NCBI RefSeq assembly: GCF_003259845.1
Contig: NZ_QLMJ01000029.1
Span: 1 to 64,000, forward strand
From: Actinoplanes lutulentus
GTDB lineage: Bacteria; Actinomycetota; Actinomycetes; Mycobacteriales; Micromonosporaceae
DNA length: 64,000 bases
Reading direction: 5' to 3'
Positions 50,612 through 59,310 of this stretch are shown in pieces. Below the pieces are notes generated by a model. The model was not told the DNA's origin, did no database searches, and worked only from the letters and a program-made list of their open reading frames with translations. The position numbers and the translations under genes were made by a program. The first letter of the stretch is position 1. Every line of letters begins with the position of its first letter.

Positions 50612-51735
50612 CGTCGTCGCCTCGGCGGGCTCGCCCACACCATCACGGCGGTCCGGTCATCGGTGAAGGTCTTCTTGTAGAACGCGAGATGCTGGGCGAA
50701 CGCCAGCACGTCCGGCGGCGTACGCCACTTCTCCCGCAGGAACGCGCCGACGGTGCCGCGGGCGCTGCCGAGCGGATCACCGAGGCCGTCGGTCATCACC
50801 ACGAAGGAGTCCCCGGCCCGCAGCAGGAACGCGGCCACGTGGGGCTCGATCCGGTCGGGCATCGGCCGCACCGTGCTGGAGATGATCTCGGCACCCTCGT
50901 TCTTGATCGCGACCATCGGGACCCACTCGTCGTCGCGCAGCAGGAAGGCGCTGGAGTCGCCGGCCAGGTTCGCCAGCAGGGCGCGGTGCGTGCCGTCAGC
51001 GGACGCAACGGTCTCCACCACGAAGACCAGTGCCGTGGCTGACATGATCGTCCGGACGTGCGCGAAGGGCAGCGACTCCTCGAGCTCGCGCAGCTTCTCC
51101 TCAGCGCCCTGCCGCGCGTACGCCCGCCGCAGATGTTCCCGGGCGCGCTTCGTCACGGCGTGGTTCGCCGCGTCCACCGCCTCCGCCCACGGCATCGCGT
51201 CCGCGACGCTCTGCCAGTCGGTCCACGGGTCTTCCCTCGGGAGACCGGTCAGGAAGTCGATCAGCGTGCCGGTCAGCCTGTCCACGATCTCGGCCGCCGC
51301 CTCGTGCGAGCGTGCCCCGTCGGACACCCCATCCGCGATGCAACCGACCAGCCATCGCTGATCCCTGGTGAACCGGATCGCGTACGCGTCCTGGCGCGGC
51401 TCACCGCGCTCCTGATGACTGAGTCCACGGACACTCGCCGCCCGGAAAGTGATCGCGCCGGCATCCGCCCCGTCGACCACGACGTCCGGCGGCGGCGACT
51501 TCACCCGCGCCGCGACGATCGGGCGGACCAGCGGCTGGCGCCCCTCGTCCTCCACCACCCACCGTTCATCGAGGTGGCGGTGCCAGCGTGGCTCGTTCAG
51601 CGAATCCGGTTGCCGGGGTTCGACGACCGGCGCCCGCCCCGCGTCCGGCTCGCCGGGATCTCCGTCCAGCGGCGCCGGCCAGTCCGCGTCGTCGTCCACC
51701 GGCTCCGCCGGCGGTTTCCGGCCGTCGTACCGCAT
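50608..51735 (-). CDS. PP2C-family protein phosphatase
   Basis: 375 aa. A proline/acidic N-terminal extension (about 90 residues) precedes the PP2C domain: SVRGLSHQERGEPRQDAYAI (first metal Asp), WLVGCIADGVSDGARSHEAA (metal-binding DG), SATALVFVVETV, GDSSAFLL, and VVMTDGLGDPL with TDDRTAVMVW at the end. It should oppose the coupled kinase. Middle gene of the VWA-PP2C-kinase operon. Confidence 0.9.
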   Translation of the reverse strand: MRYDGRKPPAEPVDDDADWPAPLDGDPGEPDAGRAPVVEPRQPDSLNEPRWHRHLDERWVVEDEGRQPLVRPIVAARVKSPPPDVVVDGADAGAITFRAASVRGLSHQERGEPRQDAYAIRFTRDQRWLVGCIADGVSDGARSHEAAAEIVDRLTGTLIDFLTGLPREDPWTDWQSVADAMPWAEAVDAANHAVTKRAREHLRRAYARQGAEEKLRELEESLPFAHVRTIMSATALVFVVETVASADGTHRALLANLAGDSSAFLLRDDEWVPMVAIKNEGAEIISSTVRPMPDRIEPHVAAFLLRAGDSFVVMTDGLGDPLGSARGTVGAFLREKWRTPPDVLAFAQHLAFYKKTFTDDRTAVMVWASPPRRRR

Positions 51736-51762
51736 GTGGCCCCCTCGTCCTCGCCGCGACCC

Positions 51763-52482
51763 TCAAATCCAGTCGTCGAGGTCTTCGTCGGCCGGGGGCA
51801 CAAAACCGCCGGCCGTGCCGGCGTCACTCACCGAATTGGCCGACGCCACGATGCTGGTGATCAGTACCTCGGCGATCTGCTTGATCGCGGTCGCCGCGTC
51901 ACCGGTGCCGTTGTACACGTAGCTACGCATCGACTTGCCGCTGTCCGACGGCTTCGGATAGACCCAGGGGTCCAGCACCGCCTTCTCCAGCGACGGGGTG
52001 ACGCCGAACGGGATGATGTTCGGCCGGGCCTTGAAACCGGGGTCGGTGAGCTCGGCGAACGCCGTGTCCAGCTCGGCCTGCTGGTCGGTCGGCGCGCCGT
52101 CGGTGATGAAGAAGACGGCCGGCCGATAGACCTTGAAACCGTCCGCCTTCATCTCCGCCATGTCCCGCTCAATGTCCTTGCGCAGCTTGTGGAACGCCGC
52201 CGCGTACGACGTGGCACCGCGGCACGTAAAGACCGGGATGTTCTTCACGTTGCGCAGATCCCCGAGCTGCAGCACGGTCTGCGCGTCGTTGGCGAAGTCG
52301 AGCGCGCCCAGCCGGACCACGTCACCCAGCGTCGGACTCTCCTCGATCGCGTCGATGACCTCGGGCAGGATCTGGTTCACCGCCCGCAGCGGAGCACCCT
52401 CCATCGAGTACGACACGTCAACCAGCAGGTAGAACGCCAGCGCGAGAACCTTGTCATCGGCTTGGCGGGTCGGCTCGGGCAC
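51763..52482 (-). CDS. TerY-like VWA domain protein
   Basis: 239 aa. A nearly complete VWA domain with an intact MIDAS: FYLLVDVSYSMEGAPLRAVN (DxSxS), FTCRGATSYAAAFHKL and PAVFFITDGAPTD. TerY proteins bind a metal ion and serve as docking partners in tellurite/stress complexes. No signal peptide. First gene of the leftward operon. It differs from the larger VWA fusion at 45941, whose MIDAS is degenerate. Confidence 0.92.
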   Translation of the reverse strand: MPEPTRQADDKVLALAFYLLVDVSYSMEGAPLRAVNQILPEVIDAIEESPTLGDVVRLGALDFANDAQTVLQLGDLRNVKNIPVFTCRGATSYAAAFHKLRKDIERDMAEMKADGFKVYRPAVFFITDGAPTDQQAELDTAFAELTDPGFKARPNIIPFGVTPSLEKAVLDPWVYPKPSDSGKSMRSYVYNGTGDAATAIKQIAEVLITSIVASANSVSDAGTAGGFVPPADEDLDDWI

Positions 52483-52578
52483 AAATCCTCCATAGCTGCC
52501 GCCTCCCCCCGAAGCGGCACCACGAAATCCTCCACTATGAATTCGATCTTGACCACCGCCCGTTCGCAGAGTCGATCT

Positions 52579-52607
52579 CAGCCGTCCGGCCTACGCACGG
52601 ACGGCTG
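52579..52607. promoter_or_regulatory. Inverted repeat between divergent VWA and PBP genes
   Basis: CAGCCGTCCG (52579-52588) and CGGACGGCTG (52598-52607) flank a nine-base loop in a 199-base gap. A TTGACA lies at 52624-52629 on the penicillin-binding-protein side. It could be an operator or an insulating terminator. Confidence 0.4.
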
Positions 52608-52681
52608 ACACCGTCCCACCCTCTTGACACGATGCGGTGTGATAGACGCGGATCGTTTCGCCGAACACGGGTGGTGCAGCG

Positions 52682-55108
52682 GTGGGCTCCTGGATACGCC
52701 GACGAGATCACAACATCTTCGTCAACGCGTTCGTCTTCCTGCTCTGTGGCCTGATCACCGGGCTTGTCGTGGCAGCGGCCGTATTCCCGTTCGCCGCGAT
52801 GTCCGGCCTCACTCTGCGGGCCGGCGAGGAAGCGTTCGCGAGCCTTCCCTCCGAGCTCAAGGCGTTCAAGTCGCCGCAGATCTCCCGGGTCTACGCGGCC
52901 GACAACAAGACCCAGCTCACCCAGTTCTACGACGAGTTCCGCAGCGACGTCCCGCTCAAGGGCATGTCGAAGTTCATGCGCGACGCCATGGTCGCCGCCG
53001 AGGACCGTGAGTTCTTCAAACACAACGGCGTCGACCTCAAGGGTGTGGCGCGGGCCCTGGTCAACAACAACCAGGGCGGCGCGAAACAGGGCGCTTCGAC
53101 GATCACCATGCAGTGGGTGCGCATGTCGCTGGCGTACTCGGCGACCAGCCCGAACGATGTCCTCGACGCCACGAAGGACACCCCGAAACGCAAGGTCACC
53201 GAGATCAGGTACGCGATGGAGCTGGAGAAACAGCTCACCAAGGACCAGATCCTCGAGCGCTACCTCAACATCGTGCCGTTCGGCAAGCAGACCTACGGCA
53301 TCTTCGCCGCGAGCCGCGTCTACTTCAACAAGGCGCCCAAGGATCTGACACTCGGCGAGGCTGCCATGCTCGCCGGCATCGTGCGGGCGCCCTCCGGTTA
53401 CGACCCGACCACCTCGGACGGTTACGCGGAGATCAAGCAGCGCCGCGACAACTACGTCATCCCCGGCATGGTGGAGCTGGGTTTCATCACCCAGGCCCAG
53501 GCCGACAAGGCGATCAAGGAACCGATCCCGCGCAAGGTCCGCCCGGTCAGCAACGGCTGCGTCTCGGTGGCGAAGAACAACTGGGGCTTCTTCTGCGACT
53601 ATTTCTACCGGTGGTGGATGGACCGGGAAGAATTCGGAGCCACTCCGTACGATCGTGCGCGCCGGCTCAAGAGCGGCGGTTACCGGATCACCACGACCCT
53701 GGACGTCAAGGCGCAGAAGAACGCCCGTGACCGGATCGCCGACCTGATCTCCGAGGGCAACAAGAACGCGCTGCTGCTGGCCGCGGTCCAGCCCGGCACC
53801 GGCAAGGTCCGGCTGCTCGCCGCGAACCGCAAGTTCAAGCTGGACGATCCGGCCGACCCGAAGAACAAGATCTCCTCCGATCCGGCGAAGGCGCGCAAGG
53901 GCATCCGCGGTTCGTACCCGAACACCACGAACCCGCTGCTCAGCGGCGGTGGGGACATCACCGGTTATCAGGCCGGCTCGGTCATGAAGATCTTCACCCT
54001 GGTCGCGGCGCTGGAGAAGAAACTGCCTCTCGCCTACACAATCAAGGCGGAGAAGAGATACGAGTCGAAATACATCATCAACCGCAGCAACCCGTCGGCG
54101 TGCCCCGGAACCCATTTCTGGTGTCCGAGCAACTCCGGCGGTGGCGGCGAAGGCATCTACAACATGTGGACGGGCTTCGGCAGATCCATCAACACGTACT
54201 TCGTACCGTTGGAGGAACGTGTCGGCGCGGAGAACGTGGTCGGCGTCGCCAAACGGTTCGGCATTCAATTCCGGGCGGCCAAGGACGCCGAGTTCGCGTC
54301 GCCGGGCTATTCCCATCAGTGGGGGGCCTTCACCCTGGGTGTCTCGGCGACCACCCCGCTCGACATGGCGAACGCGTACGCGACCCTCGCGGCCGACGGC
54401 AAGTACTGCCCGCCGACCCCGATCGAACAGATCGTCACCCGTGACGGCGACAAACTCGACGTGGGCCGATCGCTGTGCACCCAGGCGACCAGCCCGGACG
54501 TCGCCCGTGCCGCGGTCGACGCGGCCCGATGCCCGGTGGGTGACTCGGCGCTGCTCGGCAACTGCGGCGGCAGCACCGCCCCGGATACCCGCTGGGTGGT
54601 CGGCCACCCGGTGTTCGGCAAGACCGGCACGACCGACAAGGACAAGACGGCGTCCCTGGTCGCCGGGACGACCTCGCTGGTGGTCGCCGGATACCTGGTC
54701 AATCCGGACTATCAGAACCACAAGGACCGGCTCCAGCACGCCCAGGTCAACCCGGCCGTCTACCGGACACTCGGCGACTACATGGACGGCAAACCCAGGG
54801 TCCAATTCAAAAGACCGGAAAACCGCAAGATCGCGTACGGCGAACGGCGGTACATCCCCGACGTCGAGTGCGACCCGCTGAGCCGGGCCCGCAACCGGCT
54901 GGAACGGGCGGGATTCAGCGTCGACATCGGCCGTGAGGTCGACTCGAAGTGCCCGGAGGGAACCGCCGCCGGCACCGATCCGAGCGGGCGTACGGTCAAG
55001 AACGGTGCGGTGACCATCGAGGTCAGCAACGGCAAGAGCGACGAGCCGGAGGTGCCGGTCCCGCCCGGCACACCGCCGTCGAGCGCACCACCGAACCCGC
55101 CGCGGTAA
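52682..55108 (+). CDS. Bifunctional penicillin-binding protein with PASTA domain
   Basis: 808 aa class A PBP. Cytoplasmic start, membrane helix at about residues 12-38, GT51 transglycosylase at about 75-260 (AAEDREFFKHNGVDLKGVAR, GGAKQGASTITMQ, YLNIVPFGKQTYGI), transpeptidase with SxxK in YQAGSVMKIFTLVA, SxN in FGRSINTYF and KTG in VFGKTGTTDKD. A C-terminal PASTA-like repeat at about 715-775 (YIPDVECDPLSRARNRLERA) precedes a Pro/Ser tail. It polymerises and cross-links peptidoglycan. GTG start. Confidence 0.95.
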   Translation: MGSWIRRRDHNIFVNAFVFLLCGLITGLVVAAAVFPFAAMSGLTLRAGEEAFASLPSELKAFKSPQISRVYAADNKTQLTQFYDEFRSDVPLKGMSKFMRDAMVAAEDREFFKHNGVDLKGVARALVNNNQGGAKQGASTITMQWVRMSLAYSATSPNDVLDATKDTPKRKVTEIRYAMELEKQLTKDQILERYLNIVPFGKQTYGIFAASRVYFNKAPKDLTLGEAAMLAGIVRAPSGYDPTTSDGYAEIKQRRDNYVIPGMVELGFITQAQADKAIKEPIPRKVRPVSNGCVSVAKNNWGFFCDYFYRWWMDREEFGATPYDRARRLKSGGYRITTTLDVKAQKNARDRIADLISEGNKNALLLAAVQPGTGKVRLLAANRKFKLDDPADPKNKISSDPAKARKGIRGSYPNTTNPLLSGGGDITGYQAGSVMKIFTLVAALEKKLPLAYTIKAEKRYESKYIINRSNPSACPGTHFWCPSNSGGGGEGIYNMWTGFGRSINTYFVPLEERVGAENVVGVAKRFGIQFRAAKDAEFASPGYSHQWGAFTLGVSATTPLDMANAYATLAADGKYCPPTPIEQIVTRDGDKLDVGRSLCTQATSPDVARAAVDAARCPVGDSALLGNCGGSTAPDTRWVVGHPVFGKTGTTDKDKTASLVAGTTSLVVAGYLVNPDYQNHKDRLQHAQVNPAVYRTLGDYMDGKPRVQFKRPENRKIAYGERRYIPDVECDPLSRARNRLERAGFSVDIGREVDSKCPEGTAAGTDPSGRTVKNGAVTIEVSNGKSDEPEVPVPPGTPPSSAPPNPPR

Positions 55109-55191
55109 CCGTCCAGGCGTACTCTGGCATTTGTCGCTCCAGACCTCGGCGGCCGCGAACATTCCGTCGGCGGGTTTGAAGAGAGCAGACA

Positions 55192-55365
55192 ATGACCATT
55201 TCCAAGGCAGCTGTCATCACCGTGCTCCGGGAACGAGGCCAGCACGACAGGGCCGACTTCGTCGACAAGGAACTCCCCGAGGACATCGACGAGGCGCGGC
55301 ACGGCGGGCTGCTGGCCATGCTTCGTGTCACCCCCGCCGAGCTGGCCAAAGTCGAGTCCGCATGA
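55192..55365 (+). CDS. Small conserved-looking protein, 57 aa
   Basis: Product MTISKAAVITVLRERGQHDR then ADFVDKELPEDIDEARHGGL and LAMLRVTPAELAKVESA, charged and helical, with no membrane segment. Its TGA overlaps the ATG of the glycosyltransferase gene (ATGA), strong evidence that it is translated. The 84 bases after the PBP gene supply its leader. Unknown family; a small partner or chaperone for the glycosyltransferase is one guess. Confidence 0.7.
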   Translation: MTISKAAVITVLRERGQHDRADFVDKELPEDIDEARHGGLLAMLRVTPAELAKVESA

Positions 55366-56492
55366 GCATCAGATACGGATTCCTCAGCACCCATCCGCCG
55401 ACCCGGTGCGGTCTGGCCACCTTCAACTCCGCGCTCGCCGACCACGTCGGCCGGGCCGGCAACCCGGGCGGTGTCGTCCGCGTCGCCGCCGGCGGTGAGG
55501 AGTCCGTCCCCGGCTCGTCGGTGGTGCACACCTGGAACGCCTCGACACCGGCCGGCTGGCGGGAGAGCGCCGAGGTGCTCAACACCTTCGACGTCGCCGT
55601 CATCCAGCACGAGTACGGCATCTACCCCGGCCGCGACGGCGGCGAGGTCCTGTCCGTGCTGCGCCGGCTGAGCGTGCCGAGCCTGGTCGTCCTGCACACC
55701 GTGCTGACCCACCCGACGCCGCGGCAGAAGTCGCTGCTCGAACAGATCACCGCCGCCGCCGGCGCGGTCGTGACGATCACCAGGGCCGCCCACGACCGGC
55801 TGCTGCAGGGTTACGACGTCGACGCCTCGAAGGTGTCGGTGATCCCGCACGGCGCTTCCGCGTTCGCCGGCGAGCCGGCCCGGCGTTACGACCGGCCGCA
55901 CCTGCTCACCTGGGGCCTGCTCGGACCGGGCAAGGGCATCGAGTGGGCGCTGCGCGGGCTGGCCCAGCTGCGCGACCTCGACCCGTCGCCGGTCTACACG
56001 GTGGCCGGCCGGACCCACCCCAAGGTCATCGAACTGCACGGTGAGGCGTACCGGGCGAGCCTGCACCGCCTGAGCGCGGACCTCGGCGTCGCGCACGACG
56101 TGCGCTTCGAGTCGTCCTATCTCGACGACGCGGCGCTCGGGGAGCTCATCCGCTCCGCCGATGTCGTCGTGCTGCCGTACGACTCCACCGAGCAGGTCAC
56201 CTCAGGTGTGCTGGTCGAGGCGGTCGCGGCCCGGATCCCGGTCGTCGCTACCGCGTTCCCGCACGCCGTCGAGTTGCTCACCGACGGCCCCGGCCTACTC
56301 GTGCCGCACAAGAAACCGGCCGCCCTGGCGACCGCGATCAGGCGGATCCTCACCAAGCCGGCCCTCGCGGCCACCCTGCGCGACCGCAACAGCCACGCAC
56401 CGGGATGGCCCGCCGTCGCGCAGCGTTACCACGAGCTCGCCACCACCCTCGTCACCTCCGGCATCCGCGCCGAAGCCGTGGCCGGCAGGTGA
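55362..56492 (+). CDS. GT4-family glycosyltransferase
   Basis: 376 aa, GT-B fold. N-terminal domain opens RYGFLSTHPPTRCGLATFNS. The donor-binding half has LLTWGLLGPGKGIEWALRGL, SSYLDDAALGELIRSADVVV and the family motif VTSGVLVEAVAARIPVVATA (E-x7-E region). It probably transfers mannose or a related sugar. Starts on ATG 55362, and its own stop overlaps the next gene's GTG. Confidence 0.92.
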   Translation: MSIRYGFLSTHPPTRCGLATFNSALADHVGRAGNPGGVVRVAAGGEESVPGSSVVHTWNASTPAGWRESAEVLNTFDVAVIQHEYGIYPGRDGGEVLSVLRRLSVPSLVVLHTVLTHPTPRQKSLLEQITAAAGAVVTITRAAHDRLLQGYDVDASKVSVIPHGASAFAGEPARRYDRPHLLTWGLLGPGKGIEWALRGLAQLRDLDPSPVYTVAGRTHPKVIELHGEAYRASLHRLSADLGVAHDVRFESSYLDDAALGELIRSADVVVLPYDSTEQVTSGVLVEAVAARIPVVATAFPHAVELLTDGPGLLVPHKKPAALATAIRRILTKPALAATLRDRNSHAPGWPAVAQRYHELATTLVTSGIRAEAVAGR

Positions 56493-57526
56493 CCGACCAG
56501 GCCACCACCACGGCGCCGAAACCCCGGCGCATCCCTCACGCTCCGTCGTTCGCCCATTTGGTACGCCTGACCGACGACACCGGCCTGTTCGAACATGCTC
56601 GCCACGCCATCGTCCGGCGCGAACACGGGTACTGCACCGACGACGTGGCCCGGGGCCTCGTCGTCACCACCCGCGAGGTCAGCCCCACCGCCGAGGTGCT
56701 GCGGCTGGCGGAACGCTATCTGGCCTTCCTCACCCACGCCCAGGACGCCCACGGCGCCTTCCACAACCGGCTGGGCTTCAACCGGACCTGGCTCGACCAG
56801 CCCGGCCTCGGCGACTGGTGGGGACGCGCCCTCTGGGGCCTGGGCACCGCCGCCGCGCGCGCCCGGGTGCCGTGGATACGCGAAGAAGCGCTGCTCGCGT
56901 TCACCCGGGGAGCCACCTGCCGCTCCGCCGCACCGCGGGCCATGGCGTTCGCCGCGCTGGGTGCGGCCGAGCTGCTGCGCGCGGACCCCGGCAACGAACA
57001 GGCCGCCACCCTGCTGTCGGACGCCGCCGCCGAGATCGGCCGCCCGAACCCCGACCCCGACTGGGCCTGGCCGCACGACCGGCTCACCTACGCCAACGCC
57101 GCCCTGGCCGAGGCCCTCATCCTCGCCGGCGATCTGCTGGACGACCCGCCGGTCCTGGACGCCGGCCTGCGCATGCTGACCTGGCTGCTGGAGATCCAGC
57201 TCGACGACGGCCACCTCTCGGTCCTCCCGTCAGCGGGCTGGCAGCGAGGCACTCCCCGGCTACGCCACGACCAGCAGCCCATCGAGGTGGCAGCCCTGGC
57301 CGACGCCTGCGCCACAGCAGCGGCCATCACCAACGGCGACATCTGGCACGAGGGCGTCCACCAGTCGATCGCCTGGTTCCTGGGCGACAACGACGTGGGC
57401 CGGCCCATGTGGGACCCGGCCACCGGAGGCGGCTACGACGGCCTGACCCTGCAGGGCCCCAACCTCAACCAGGGCGCCGAGTCAACCCTCGCCCTGATCT
57501 CCACCCTCCAACACCCCACCCGCTGA
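56489..57526 (+). CDS. (Alpha/alpha)6-barrel protein linked to glycosyltransferase
   Basis: 345 aa, all helical. Repeated helical hairpins such as EVLRLAERYLAFLTHAQDAH, GDWWGRALWGLGTAAARARV and YANAALAEALILAGDLLDD suggest the six-hairpin toroid of glycosidases. The N-terminal FAHLVRLTDDTGLFEHARHA and REHGYCTDDVARGLVV are conserved-looking and could form the active site. Always-coupled GT4/helical pairs occur near beta-1,2-mannosidase genes in actinobacteria, from memory. GTG 56489 overlaps the GT4 stop. Function not assigned. Confidence 0.7.
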   Translation: MTDQATTTAPKPRRIPHAPSFAHLVRLTDDTGLFEHARHAIVRREHGYCTDDVARGLVVTTREVSPTAEVLRLAERYLAFLTHAQDAHGAFHNRLGFNRTWLDQPGLGDWWGRALWGLGTAAARARVPWIREEALLAFTRGATCRSAAPRAMAFAALGAAELLRADPGNEQAATLLSDAAAEIGRPNPDPDWAWPHDRLTYANAALAEALILAGDLLDDPPVLDAGLRMLTWLLEIQLDDGHLSVLPSAGWQRGTPRLRHDQQPIEVAALADACATAAAITNGDIWHEGVHQSIAWFLGDNDVGRPMWDPATGGGYDGLTLQGPNLNQGAESTLALISTLQHPTR

Positions 57527-57556
57527 GCAGATCCTGGCCAAATAGTCACCCTGAGT

Positions 57557-57594
57557 TAGGTAGATGCCATTTACGTAGATTGCATCTACCTAAG
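57557..57594. terminator. Inverted repeat between convergent genes
   Basis: TTAGGTAGATGC (57557-57568) and GCATCTACCTAA (57583-57594) are perfect 12-base arms around a 14-base loop that contains a third GTAGAT. The segment is unusually AT-rich for this genome. It sits between the ends of the helical-barrel gene and the nucleotidyltransferase gene. A terminator is likely; a recombination or operator site is possible. Confidence 0.55.
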
Positions 57595-57596
57595 AG

Positions 57597-58124
57597 CTAT
57601 TCAGAACCGAACAGATCCTCGAGCATCGCTTGGGATCGGGCCGGCAGCGGCTCTCGTGGAAAGAACCGCTCACACAGCTCCAGCGCGGCACCGATCGCCG
57701 TCACGCCGATGATCGCCGCGAGAGTCCGGAGATCTTCCTCGTCACGAGAACGAGCCGCGAACGCCTTCATGGCGAAGACGTGCTCCGCCGAGGCCGCCAT
57801 GACCCGAATCCCTGGATGGTCGAACACTTCGCGCTTGCCGGGATCGTTCTGGGCAGAGACATATGCGCTGGCCTGCTCGTTCAACCACCACGGCGGCAAT
57901 CCCATCGCCTCGGCGACGTTGCGGGCTTCTTCGAGGACCACGCCGTGCGGCACGAAGGTCGCGTCCACGTCTCGGGTCACCCGCTGAGCGTCGTAGGCCA
58001 AGGCCATAGCCGCGCCGCCGACGATGAACAGATCGGCTGTCACACCTCTGCGGACCAGGCGGTCACCGAGAGCGGTAAAAGCGCGTTCCAGTTCGGCTCG
58101 TCCGAGGAGGCCGTCGTCGCTCAT
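57597..58124 (-). CDS. DUF6036-like nucleotidyltransferase, putative toxin
   Basis: 175 aa. Nucleotidyltransferase core: LFIVGGAAMALAYDAQRVTR then DVDATF (GG...DxD pattern, residues about 32-58), followed by NVAEAMGLPPWWLNEQASAY and AFAARSRDEEDLRTLAAI. This resembles AbiEii/MenT-type toxins and DUF6036 proteins, which modify tRNA or nucleotides. ATG 58124 overlaps the upstream partner's stop (ATGA). A genuine toxin role is not proven. Confidence 0.75.
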   Translation of the reverse strand: MSDDGLLGRAELERAFTALGDRLVRRGVTADLFIVGGAAMALAYDAQRVTRDVDATFVPHGVVLEEARNVAEAMGLPPWWLNEQASAYVSAQNDPGKREVFDHPGIRVMAASAEHVFAMKAFAARSRDEEDLRTLAAIIGVTAIGAALELCERFFPREPLPARSQAMLEDLFGSE

Positions 58125-58507
58125 GCGGCTTCGAGGTCTCGTGCGGAGAGGTAGACGCCGTGCTTGCGGAATGCGGCCGGCGCCGAGACCAGCGCCTCCA
58201 TCCGTTTGGACGGTAGCGACGACGGAAACCACGGGGTCTCCAGGACCCGGGCACGGGACCACTCGGGCGGAGCAAGGTCCCGCTGCGCGGCCAGATGCTC
58301 CGCCATGGCAGCCAGGAGGACGTCCCACTGCTCATCGCCGGTGAGTGCGGGCTCGTCCCGGAAGAGGTGCGGCTGCTGCTCGGCAGCAGCCCAGCGATAC
58401 TCCTCGAAGAACTCCCAGACGTGTTTCCACCTGATCCGTTCGTCGTGCTGACGAAGGAGGTGGCCGGCAAGATCGGCCAGAGTCATCGGCTGGTAGGCCA
58501 TGGTCAC
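58121..58507 (-). CDS. Partner of the nucleotidyltransferase, putative antitoxin
   Basis: 128 aa soluble acidic protein (GTG 58507 or ATG 58501). Opening MTLADLAGHLLRQHDERIRW then KHVWEFFEEYRWAAAEQQPH, mid-part LTGDEQWDVLLAAMAEHLAA, C-terminal VSAPAAFRKHGVYLSARDLE. No AbiEi-type winged helix is obvious. The gene order (small first, nucleotidyltransferase second, overlapping) is that of type II/IV toxin-antitoxin modules. Could instead be an accessory subunit. Confidence 0.7.
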   Translation of the reverse strand: MTMAYQPMTLADLAGHLLRQHDERIRWKHVWEFFEEYRWAAAEQQPHLFRDEPALTGDEQWDVLLAAMAEHLAAQRDLAPPEWSRARVLETPWFPSSLPSKRMEALVSAPAAFRKHGVYLSARDLEAA

Positions 58508-58527
58508 CTATCTGACGGAAAGCATCG

Positions 58528-59301
58528 TTACCGCGGAGTCGATCGTACGACGGTCCGGGGCTCGTGCCCGACATCGCGGTGAGCGGGGTCGGTGAGGAAG
58601 GTTGTCACCTCGGCGGCGAACGCTTCTGGGGCGAGGCTGTGCACCCGGTGGCCGACCGGGATCGTTGCCAGTCTGGCGTCCGGCAGGGCGGCGGTCACGT
58701 CCGCCAGGCGGCGGGGTGGGATGCAGCTCGTCCGGCCGCCCGACAGGACCAGGGTCGGCTGGTGCACCTCGCGCAGCCGCTCCCACCACGCCGGATCCGG
58801 GCGGGACAGCTGGAGGAAGATCGATGCCTTGACGGACAGCTCGTGGTCGGGGCGGGCCGCCAGGAGGCCGCCGGCAACCGACAGCAGATGCGGCAACCCA
58901 AAGCCGGAACGCCGCGGCGGGGCCGCCAGGTCCTCCAGCACCAGGCGAGCGAACACGTCAGGCGAGTGCTGCGCCGCGGCCAGGGCCGCGTAGCCGCCGA
59001 CCGAGTGGCCGATCGCCAGGACATCGCGCAGCCCGAGCGTCTCCACCAGGCCGAGGAGGTCGTCGCGCAGGGTGTCCAGCCGGTAATCGCCGGTCCGGGC
59101 GCTGTCCGCGTGACCGCGCAGGTCGACGGCGATCACCCGATGCCCTCTGGCGAGCAGCACCGGCGCGAAACGGTCCCACGTGCCGGCCCAGCTCCCGGTG
59201 CCGTGCAGCAGCACCGCGGGGGAACCACAGCCGGCTTCGCGGTAACCAAGCCGGATGCCGTTGACTTCCAGGGTTGCGACGTTCGACCACACAGAAGTCA
59301 T
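58528..59301 (-). CDS. Alpha/beta hydrolase
   Basis: 257 aa. HGTGSWAGTWDRF oxyanion region, nucleophile elbow GHSVGGYAALAA, acid Asp probably in the LVLSGGRTSCIPPRR region (the usual Asp is replaced there by Arg/Thr), and His in VGHRVHSLAPEAF. With the acid residue unclear, activity is uncertain. Nine bases downstream of the M1 peptidase gene, so perhaps part of the synthetase operon. Confidence 0.87.
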   Translation of the reverse strand: MTSVWSNVATLEVNGIRLGYREAGCGSPAVLLHGTGSWAGTWDRFAPVLLARGHRVIAVDLRGHADSARTGDYRLDTLRDDLLGLVETLGLRDVLAIGHSVGGYAALAAAQHSPDVFARLVLEDLAAPPRRSGFGLPHLLSVAGGLLAARPDHELSVKASIFLQLSRPDPAWWERLREVHQPTLVLSGGRTSCIPPRRLADVTAALPDARLATIPVGHRVHSLAPEAFAAEVTTFLTDPAHRDVGHEPRTVVRSTPR

Positions 59302-59310
59302 CCACGATGT

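Noticed and set aside
52535..55192. Long open frame on the minus strand opposite the penicillin-binding protein
   Set aside because: It is the mirror of a GC-rich gene with all PBP motifs on the plus strand; its translation is Arg/Gly/Val/Asp-rich low-complexity sequence with no domain.
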